Shown here: piece after piece, positions 7,242-12,678 of the stretch | Layout: the number at the start of each line of letters is the position of its first letter | Numbering within the stretch: the first letter of the stretch is position 1 | DNA from: an uncultured Propionibacteriaceae bacterium | Lineage (GTDB): Bacteria > Actinomycetota > Actinomycetes > Propionibacteriales > Propionibacteriaceae | Assembly (NCBI GenBank): GCA_936941515.1 | Contig: CAKZJI010000189.1 | Coordinates: forward strand, 1-12,678 | Length of the DNA: 12,678 nucleotides | Direction: 5' to 3' | Translations under genes and position numbers: made by a program | Notes under the pieces: model-generated | What the model was told of the DNA's origin: nothing | Database searches by the model: none | The model's input: only the letters and a program-made list of their open reading frames with translations

Positions 7242-7693
7242 GCGCAGTTCTCGACGACACAGCCGACCTGGGTGCTCCCGAGGCCCAGGAGGCATGGCGG
7301 GAGTGGCTGCGCCTGGCCAATGCGACGGCTCTGCTTCCTGTGCATCAGGCTGTACTGAGCGCCGCCTCCATCACCTCACATGGAACGGCGCAACCCGCAG
7401 CCACACCCGTCGATCTCACCCCGGGCTGGGTTCGGATAGCCGACGAGTTCCGCGGTGAGGAGCCGGTTCAGGTGCTGATCGGCGAGCTCAGCGCAGCGGG
7501 GATTGACGCCCCGGACGGGGAGGTCGGGCAGGAGCTGGGGGACGGGGTGCCCTTCGACCTGGTCTGGTCGACAGCCCGCATCGCCGTGCAGTTCAACCCG
7601 CTTGCCAACATGACCCCGCCGCCGGGCTGGCGGGTGGTGGCCCCTAAGGCCGATCTCATAGTCACCGCATGGAAGGAACACCAGGATGGCTGA
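7232..7693 (+). CDS. Unknown 153-aa protein, possibly the split-off C-terminal domain of the helicase
   Basis: The start ATG lies inside the end of the helicase gene; the ten-base overlap (ATGCCATTGA) implies translational coupling, and no convincing ribosome binding site precedes it. The protein is acidic in its middle and has no signal peptide or membrane segment. Residues around EVGQELGDGVPFDLVWSTARIAVQF resemble, by eye, the core strand pattern of PD-(D/E)xK or Vsr-like domains found at the ends of some DEAD-box helicases, but a full catalytic set is not clear. Two readings are possible: a separate small partner of the helicase, or its C-terminus detached by a frameshift. It overlaps the following gene by eight bases, so all three genes form one translational unit. 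Codon usage matches the helicase. Confidence 0.72.
   Translation: MPLSAVLDDTADLGAPEAQEAWREWLRLANATALLPVHQAVLSAASITSHGTAQPAATPVDLTPGWVRIADEFRGEEPVQVLIGELSAAGIDAPDGEVGQELGDGVPFDLVWSTARIAVQFNPLANMTPPPGWRVVAPKADLIVTAWKEHQDG
7673..7677 (+). promoter_or_regulatory. Ribosome binding site of the RelE-UvrD fusion gene
   Basis: AAGGA stands eight bases before the ATG at 7686, inside the end of the preceding gene. It supports the start that keeps the complete RelE-like domain. Confidence 0.6.
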
Positions 7694-9905
7694 GAGCGTG
7701 ATCATCTACCAGAAGCAGAGGGACTCGCTGGACGGCAGCATCAAGCAGAAGGTGATGACCTTCCTGGAGAAGCTGACCGCCGACGACACGGCACCCGGTC
7801 TGCACATCGAGCCCATCCGCAATGCCGCAGATCAGCGGGCCCGCACGGGCCGGGTGGATGACAACTTCCGAGCGCTGCTGTTCAAGCTGGCAGGGGAGAA
7901 GACCACATACGTGCTCCACGGGGTCTACCCCCACGACAAGGCCTACAAGATGGCGGAGAAGACCCGGCTGCAGGTCAATCCCGTCAATGGCATCACGGAC
8001 TTCGTCACCGTCGATCCCACCCAGCCACACCGTCGAGAGGCTCCTGCTGCACAGGCCGGTGGGGCGACCGGACCAGCACCACTCATCAGCTTCAGCGCAG
8101 AGGACCTCACCGTCTCCCTCGGCATCCCCCCCGAGGTGGCGCGCACCGCCGTCCGCCTGACCGCCCGGGAGGCGATCCGCGACTACGCCTGCCGCCTGCC
8201 CGAATGGCAGGGCCTGGCATTGCTGATGCTTGCCGACGGTGATTCCATCACCGATGTCGGTGAGGAGCTCAAGATCCTCACCGCCGATGAGGCTCAGGCC
8301 GATCCCCATCAGGTCGAGGCGGATTTCGAGCGGTTCGAGCAGCCTGAGCTGATCTCCGACAGGGCTCTTCTCGACGGTTTCGACAAACCCGCCGCCCAGA
8401 TGGGGTTCGCCAAGCTGGCCGGTGCCGAGGAGCTGCGCCGCATTATCCTGGAAGGCGACTTCTCAGCCTGGAGGGTGTTCCTGCATCCCCAGCAGCGCGA
8501 CTGGGTGTTCAGGGACTGGGGTGGCAGTTTCCGTCTGGGTGGTGGTGCGGGCACCGGCAAGACGGTCGTCGTGGTGCATCGCGGACGCCGACTGGCACGC
8601 CAGGATCCCAGTGTTCCTGTGCTCCTGACCACCTTCAACACAAACATCGCAGCGGAGCTGGAACGCAGCCTCCACAGCCTCGATCCCGGACTCCGGCATG
8701 GCGGCAGGCTGGGGGCGCCCGGCGTCTACGTAAAGGGCATCGACGCCCTGGCCAGCGAGGTCCTGCGGCTGGCCGGGACCGCGATCACGGAGGCGAGCGC
8801 CGAGGTGTTAGGGGTGGGGCGCAGCACCCTGCAGCAGCGCACCGCACGCGGGGCCTGGCGAGATGCCATTGAGGTGGCTGGACAGGACCTGCCGGAGAAG
8901 CTGCGGCGTGACGTGTTCCTCCAGTCGGAGTACGAGATGGTGATCCTGCCGGAACGCATCACCCACGAGGCGGATTACCTGCGGACCCCGCGACCGGGCC
9001 GCGGGGTGAGGCTCAACCGGGCGGCTCGTCGGGCAGTGTGGGCCGTGGTCTCGGCCTACCGGGCCGCAGCACTGCAGAACGACACCGTCGATTTCGCGGA
9101 GGCGGCTATGATCGCCGCCACTCACCTGGAACGCACCCGGCAGGTGCAGGTACGTCACGTGCTGGTCGACGAGGGCCAGGACTTCAAACCCTGCCACTGG
9201 AAGCTGGTACGGGCGCTGACACCGATGCAGGGCAATGACATCTTCATCGTGGAGGACTCACATCAGCGGATCTACGGGCACAAGGTGGTGTTGTCGCATC
9301 ACGGGATCAAAACCCAGGGACGCTCACGACGGCTGAAGCTGAGTTACCGAACCACCGCGGAGAACCTGGAGTTGGCGGTGCGGATCCTGGAGGGGCGCCG
9401 GTTCACAGACTCGGACGGCAACAGCGACTCCCTCGACGGCTACCTGGCCGCCCGGAGCGGCCCGCAGCCGAGGGTTAAGCGCTTCAACTCCCCCGCGGAG
9501 GAACTCAGTTTCGCCGCCAGAACGCTGCAGGGCTGGATTGGAGAGGGCATCGACCCGGAGGCCCTGGCAGTGCTGGTGCGAGACACAGCGGGCCGCACTC
9601 GGGTGATTGAGGGGCTGGCGGAGAATGGAGTCTCGGTGCATCCCCTGGATCGCGGCGTTCCGCGGCCTGGAGCGCCGGTGGCGCTCACGATGCATCGGGC
9701 CAAGGGCACAGAGTTCGCGAGGATCCTGGTGTTCAGTCTCTCCGCCACCTCCATCCCCATGGGGCTCGACGCCTACGACTACGACGCCGCCGAATTCGAG
9801 GATGCGATGCTGAGAGAACGCTCCCTGCTCTACGTGGCGGCTTCCCGGGCACGCGATGAGCTGGTGATCACCTACAGCGGTGAGCCGAGCAGGCTGCTCC
9901 CTTGA
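7686..9905 (+). CDS. UvrD-type superfamily 1 helicase with N-terminal RelE/ParE-fold domain
   Basis: Residues 1 to about 95 look like a RelE/ParE-family toxin fold. The pattern RVDDNFRALLFKL (56-68) followed by TYVLHGVYPHDKAYKMA (74-90) is the usual pair of core strands and C-terminal strand. Residues 110-265 are a linker with helical segments. The rest is a UvrD/Rep helicase: HPQQR (267-271), Walker A GGAGTGKT (286-293), TTFNTN (315-320), DEGQDF (495-500), EDSHQRIYG (523-531), LSYRTT (552-557), LTMHRAKGTEF (667-677) and LYVAASRARDEL (715-726). Motif III has ED where most relatives have GD. The helicase should unwind DNA 3' to 5' with ATP. The toxin-like domain may bind nucleic acid or ribosomes rather than cut RNA; I see no clear catalytic set. 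No antitoxin gene is adjacent. It is translationally coupled to the preceding gene and closes the operon. Confidence 0.9.
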   Translation: MAESVIIYQKQRDSLDGSIKQKVMTFLEKLTADDTAPGLHIEPIRNAADQRARTGRVDDNFRALLFKLAGEKTTYVLHGVYPHDKAYKMAEKTRLQVNPVNGITDFVTVDPTQPHRREAPAAQAGGATGPAPLISFSAEDLTVSLGIPPEVARTAVRLTAREAIRDYACRLPEWQGLALLMLADGDSITDVGEELKILTADEAQADPHQVEADFERFEQPELISDRALLDGFDKPAAQMGFAKLAGAEELRRIILEGDFSAWRVFLHPQQRDWVFRDWGGSFRLGGGAGTGKTVVVVHRGRRLARQDPSVPVLLTTFNTNIAAELERSLHSLDPGLRHGGRLGAPGVYVKGIDALASEVLRLAGTAITEASAEVLGVGRSTLQQRTARGAWRDAIEVAGQDLPEKLRRDVFLQSEYEMVILPERITHEADYLRTPRPGRGVRLNRAARRAVWAVVSAYRAAALQNDTVDFAEAAMIAATHLERTRQVQVRHVLVDEGQDFKPCHWKLVRALTPMQGNDIFIVEDSHQRIYGHKVVLSHHGIKTQGRSRRLKLSYRTTAENLELAVRILEGRRFTDSDGNSDSLDGYLAARSGPQPRVKRFNSPAEELSFAARTLQGWIGEGIDPEALAVLVRDTAGRTRVIEGLAENGVSVHPLDRGVPRPGAPVALTMHRAKGTEFARILVFSLSATSIPMGLDAYDYDAAEFEDAMLRERSLLYVAASRARDELVITYSGEPSRLLP

Positions 9906-10286
9906 TCACGGGACACCACCTCCGTTTGTCAGTCAGATCATCTCCAGAGCCTCTCCCGACACCTCGGCGGTATTCGATGCCCACAGCCTCAGTGAATCAC
10001 TTCAGTGGTGCGCCCCACCGGACTCCTTCATTAATTCTGTGGGGTGACGGTCCCGTTGATGCTGGTCCTCACTATGATTGGGTTATGTCGTCTCGGGTGC
10101 GTGTCGATGAGGGTAATACCACGGCGTTGCCCGACCCGGCCGAGTCCACGACTTCTCAGTCTGAGCGCACCACCTCGGTCTTGGCGCATGGGCCTCGCAT
10201 ACTCCGCAGCAGGAAAGCAGCCCCAACACCAGCTGGTGACCTGCGCGGGCGTGTGCACCTTGATGCCACGACGCGGGAGGGTGATC
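9906..10286. other. Intergenic stretch (381 bp) between the helicase operon and the ATPase pair
   Basis: I find no convincing gene. Open frames cross it on both strands, but none has a ribosome binding site or a recognisable product. The plus-strand frame from 10085 (MSSRVRVDEGNTTALPD...) could be a relic and is not claimed. TATGAT at 10073-10078 resembles a -10 box, but no -35 sits at the right distance. AGTGAATCACT (9991-10001) is a short perfect inverted repeat. No oligo-T terminator follows the helicase stop. The stretch most likely holds the promoter of the ATPase pair. Confidence 0.4.
10275..10280 (+). promoter_or_regulatory. Ribosome binding site that sets the AAA ATPase start
   Basis: GGGAGG lies six bases before the ATG at 10287. 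It supports this start over any of the upstream in-frame starts (the frame is open from 10044), whose extra residues look unlike protein (Arg/Cys/Pro-rich). Confidence 0.7.
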
Positions 10287-11615
10287 ATGCCCAGCGATGA
10301 CTTCAGAGGCTCCTCCCCCTATGCAGCTAAGCGTGGCAGACGTCCGCAGGGGCCAGGGCTGCCGGGGCAGGAAGGGTTTCTTCGCGGCTTCTCCCATCAT
10401 CTGCGTGAGGTCTCACGAGGTGGAATACCGGAGCACGTGGTACTCACCGGACCGACGGGATGCGGGAAGACCAGCCTGCTTGAAGCATGCGTGGAGGTCG
10501 CCCGAAGCCTCCGTTATGAAGTGGTGGAGCTATCCCGGGATTCCACCTTCAAAACCGCCCTGTCCAAAAAGGCGGGTGGAAGGGCATCATGGTTCAAGCG
10601 ACTACAACCCTCTGTGGGCGCGGGGGTTGGCCTCCCCGGCGGGGTCACCGCGAACATCTCAGCCGGTCTCACCAGGCAGGAAACAGAGATTCTCGTCGAA
10701 GATCTGGCAGCGCAGCTGAGCCGTGCTGCACGGTCCAGGAGCAGGGGCGGGAAGCGTGGCGGCTTTCTGCTCACAGTCGACGAGATGCACCGCTTCCCCC
10801 CTGAGGATCTGCTGGTATTGCAGGAGGTGCTGCACAGGCTCAAACCAGACCGCAACGGGGAAATTCCGATTGTGCTGTTGGGCACTGGGCATCCAGGAAT
10901 ACGGGAGATCATGCCGGTGGCCACCGGCAACCCCATCACCTACTCCGCAATGAAGATCCCATTGACAAGGCAGGCAGTTGAAGAAGCGCTACGCGCCCCA
11001 GCCATCGCCAGAGGACGAGACTGGTCACAGGAAGCAATAAGCATCACCTACCAGTTGACACAGGGACACCCCGGATTCACACAGATCCTCGCCAACCACA
11101 CCTGGCTCAATTCACCAAACCCATTAATAAACGCCATAGACGTACAACAAAGTACTACGATAGCCCATGAATATTTCACCGCTGAGTATCTGATGCCTCA
11201 GTGGCGGCAATTAAACCTTCTGCAGCGAGACTATGTGTCCGTATTGGCGATTCACAGCGGAATCAGCAATGACGGGCAGATAGCCTCAGCCCTGAAGGCA
11301 CCGCTGGCAGAGGTGATGACCGTGGGAGAACAGCTGCGCAGGGCGGGGATGGTTATGCACCGTACGGACGGAAATGTTCAGATCTGCGATTATCATCTTT
11401 CCCAGCTTACTTCCAGCTCCTATCCATATCTCGCGGGTCAGCGTCGGATAGCGGGACTGGCCCCTCTCGAACACCAACAGGCCTCACCGAGGGGAACTCA
11501 GCCAGACCGGCAACCGGCATTGATCCACGAGCTCAGCCGCCGTGCCGCCCAACTCGCATCAAAAACCCCCAAAGACCACAAAACACCGGACCGGAACACG
11601 GAAAGAGGAAGATAA
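10287..11615 (+). CDS. AAA ATPase with C-terminal winged helix (Orc1/Cdc6-like, COG1672-type)
   Basis: This 442-residue protein opens with PGQEGFLRGFSHHL (26-39), a sensor-like box common in Orc/Cdc6-type ATPases. It then has Walker A GPTGCGKT (55-62), Walker B LLTVDEMH (161-168, D165 and E166 intact) and the sensor-1 strand IVLLGTGHP (195-203). A Gly-rich segment (111-127) sits between Walker A and B, as in the widespread actinobacterial ATP-binding family of this layout. The HPGFTQILANHTW stretch (261-273) is the lid region. Residues 305-380 look like a winged helix (LLQRDYVSVLAI...AEVMTVGEQLRRAGMVMH), suggesting DNA or partner binding. The last 45 residues are basic, Pro/Gln-rich and probably disordered. 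The function is unknown; this family occurs in mobile and defence contexts. The stop overlaps the next start by one base (TAATG), so the two proteins are probably made together. Confidence 0.85.
   Translation: MPSDDFRGSSPYAAKRGRRPQGPGLPGQEGFLRGFSHHLREVSRGGIPEHVVLTGPTGCGKTSLLEACVEVARSLRYEVVELSRDSTFKTALSKKAGGRASWFKRLQPSVGAGVGLPGGVTANISAGLTRQETEILVEDLAAQLSRAARSRSRGGKRGGFLLTVDEMHRFPPEDLLVLQEVLHRLKPDRNGEIPIVLLGTGHPGIREIMPVATGNPITYSAMKIPLTRQAVEEALRAPAIARGRDWSQEAISITYQLTQGHPGFTQILANHTWLNSPNPLINAIDVQQSTTIAHEYFTAEYLMPQWRQLNLLQRDYVSVLAIHSGISNDGQIASALKAPLAEVMTVGEQLRRAGMVMHRTDGNVQICDYHLSQLTSSSYPYLAGQRRIAGLAPLEHQQASPRGTQPDRQPALIHELSRRAAQLASKTPKDHKTPDRNTERGR
11605..11608 (+). promoter_or_regulatory. Ribosome binding site of the degenerate ATPase gene
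   Basis: GAGG within AGAGGAAG lies six bases before the ATG at 11615, inside the last codons of the ATPase gene. Together with the TAATG overlap it predicts coupled translation. Confidence 0.6.
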
Positions 11616-12370
11616 TGGATCGCCTGCCACCCCTGGAGGACATTCACATCATCATCGGCCCCACCGGCCCAGAACGCGAGGAACAACTCCTGCAACTACG
11701 AGACAAGGCCGTGGGATACGCAGTGATGTGGGTGAAGATCGAACCAGGCATGGAAATCTCAGACGCCATGCACAGCGCAAGCATGAACATGGAAGACCAG
11801 TTCCACCCACAACACTGGGAACGCATCACCTCCGCAATGGAACGATACCGCCGAGTCTACTGGAATCTGGCCCCACGATGGCGAGACCTGGACGATGAAG
11901 AATACTGCGCCCCCTTCCTACTAGCCGACGCAGGATCAGTAAACGAAACAATCGAACAGTGGGCACTCCTCTCAACACTAATCCGCGGCACAAAAGGCTG
12001 GGGCGGACTATGCATCTGCTTCGACGGCCTCGACCTCCTCTCCCGAGAAGAACTGGAATACCTCGACTCAAGCTACGAACACATGCTGCGCTACGCAACT
12101 GACGCACCACTACTACTACTGGGAACAGCCACCGACATACCATACCCACTGGGAGCACGCGCAGAACGCCACTACATGAAAGGCGCAAAACCCAAAACCT
12201 ACATCCCACCATCATTCGAAGAACTCATGAATAGACCATCCATACCTGATGATTGGCAGCAGCCAGCCACCGAAATACCGTACCGTCTAACGAGTCAGCA
12301 ACTGCACGAAGATCAGCACCTACCTCCCTGGAGCGAAAACAGAGCCAAAAAACCAGACACACCAACCTGA
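11615..12370 (+). CDS. Degenerate ATPase-like partner protein (pseudo-ATPase), function unknown
   Basis: No family name comes to mind for this 251-residue protein, but it echoes its upstream neighbour. IHIIIGPTGPEREEQLL (10-26) matches the strand and Walker A of the neighbour (HVVLTGPTGCGKTSLL), with the Lys-Thr pair replaced by Arg-Glu. GGLCICFDGLDLLSREELEYL (130-150) matches its Walker B stretch, with the catalytic Glu replaced by Gly138. LLLLGTATDIP (166-176) matches the sensor-1 strand. The winged helix is absent; residues 190-251 are Pro-rich and probably disordered. It should not hydrolyse ATP and may act as regulator, adaptor or inactive ring partner of the ATPase. The gene is strongly A+C-rich on the plus strand, with many CTA, ATA, CGA and ACA codons, unlike the helicase genes. 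It is followed by about 250 bases without a clear gene. Confidence 0.75.
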   Translation: MDRLPPLEDIHIIIGPTGPEREEQLLQLRDKAVGYAVMWVKIEPGMEISDAMHSASMNMEDQFHPQHWERITSAMERYRRVYWNLAPRWRDLDDEEYCAPFLLADAGSVNETIEQWALLSTLIRGTKGWGGLCICFDGLDLLSREELEYLDSSYEHMLRYATDAPLLLLGTATDIPYPLGARAERHYMKGAKPKTYIPPSFEELMNRPSIPDDWQQPATEIPYRLTSQQLHEDQHLPPWSENRAKKPDTPT

Positions 12371-12624
12371 CCACCCCCGACACACCACACTCACAACCCC
12401 ACGGAAGCCGGGCAGCTCAATCGCAACCTCAAAACCGCAGAGATCACAGAGCCCAGCGTCTCGCACCTCGTCGACCGCGGTCGCAGAGAGCCCAACCCCG
12501 GGCTGACGCCACCGCCCAGGGAGCACCAGGTCCTGACCCTTCACGGCGTCCATCCACACCGACCCACCAACAGATTGCGACTCTTCTGCTCAAACTGACT
12601 CCCAACCTCACTGAGCGGAGTAGT
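12371..12624. other. Intergenic stretch after the ATPase pair
   Basis: The first 60 bases are extremely A+C-rich (CA- and CCA-rich runs). Short minus-strand open frames exist (12320-12559, 12444-12656) but have no recognisable product. AGCCC/GGGCT (12489-12493 and 12500-12504) could form a five-base-pair hairpin without a T run, so no terminator is claimed. GCGGAG at 12615-12620 is the likely ribosome binding site of the next gene. Confidence 0.4.
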
Positions 12625-12678
12625 GTGGAGGCTGTGCCTAGATTCCTAGCCGCCAAACCGGATGCAGCGTTGATCCGC
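12625..12678 (+). CDS. Start of a further gene cut by the window edge, possibly a DUF4032 protein
   Basis: Starting at GTG 12625 the frame is open for 18 codons to the edge (VEAVPRFLAAKPDAALIR). GCGGAG ends four bases upstream. The string RFLAAKPDAALIR resembles the beginning of actinobacterial DUF4032 (lipopolysaccharide-kinase-like) proteins as I remember them. Only 18 residues are visible, so this is tentative. GTG at 12634 is an alternative start. If correct, a resident chromosomal gene bounds the accessory block on the right. Confidence 0.4.
   Translation, partial: MEAVPRFLAAKPDAALIR

Noticed and set aside
5391..7295. 634-codon minus-strand frame opposite the SNF2 helicase
   Set aside because: It is a mirror of a high-GC coding strand. 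The plus strand carries every helicase motif in order, while the minus product is a Gly/His/Gln-rich string with no family.
5184..9905. Assignment of the helicase operon to DISARM
   Set aside because: The SNF2 protein resembles DrmD, but DrmA, DrmB, DrmC and the DISARM methylase are not present in the window, and the RelE-UvrD gene is not a DISARM component.
10044..10286. N-terminal extension of the AAA ATPase to 10044
   Set aside because: The extra residues are Arg/Cys/Pro-rich without family similarity, and a strong GGGAGG site marks the ATG at 10287.
9902..10300. 132-codon plus-strand frame between the helicase and ATPase genes
   Set aside because: No ribosome binding site, no recognisable family, and it overlaps the better supported ATPase start. 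Composition looks like chance in high-GC DNA.
12107..12121. Run of ACT/CTA triplets as a microsatellite
   Set aside because: Only a few units, and they encode a leucine run (LLLL) forming the sensor-1 strand of the degenerate ATPase, so the coding role explains it.
1..12678. CRISPR array, tRNA, rRNA or insertion sequence
   Set aside because: No regularly spaced repeats, tRNA-like cloverleaf, transposase or terminal inverted repeats were seen on reading both strands by eye.

Overview
High-GC, Gram-positive-type DNA. G/C-rich third codon positions, strong purine-rich ribosome binding sites, GTG starts and the gene families present point to an actinobacterium. A propionibacteria-like host would fit, but this is only a guess from general knowledge of the families. 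The window mixes a damaged metabolic operon, two ordinary single genes and an accessory block of DNA-transacting ATPases.

Left part (1-3650): an open frame entering from the left edge reads as the N-terminal domain of a type I restriction-modification methylase (HsdM). At about position 332 it continues, in frame, into the C-terminal half of EutA, the reactivating factor of ethanolamine ammonia-lyase. Intact eutB and eutC follow with tight spacing, then an unrecognised 53-codon ORF. The ATP-binding half of EutA is missing, and EutB carries a substitution at a known substrate-contact position. The pathway is therefore either damaged or belongs to a variant subfamily.

Middle (3719-5058): an NAD(P)-binding atypical SDR gene on the plus strand, convergent with a GNAT acetyltransferase gene on the minus strand. 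Both look like ordinary chromosomal genes.

Helicase operon (5184-9905): three overlapping genes read rightwards from a region divergent to the acetyltransferase gene. They encode an SNF2-type helicase with all the expected motifs (similar to DrmD/RapA-type proteins), a 153-residue protein that may be its detached C-terminal domain, and a UvrD-type superfamily 1 helicase fused to an N-terminal RelE/ParE-fold domain. The arrangement looks like a defence or DNA-processing operon, but no named system can be assigned from sequence reading alone.

Right part (10287-12370): a Walker-type AAA ATPase with a C-terminal winged helix, overlapping by one base a smaller protein that looks like a degenerate copy of the same ATPase (Walker A lysine and Walker B glutamate lost). 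This pair is A+C-rich on the plus strand, unlike its neighbours, which suggests separate acquisition. It is the best candidate here for an undescribed two-gene system. At the right edge the first 18 codons of another gene begin, possibly a DUF4032 protein. The accessory block would then lie between the acetyltransferase gene and this ordinary gene.
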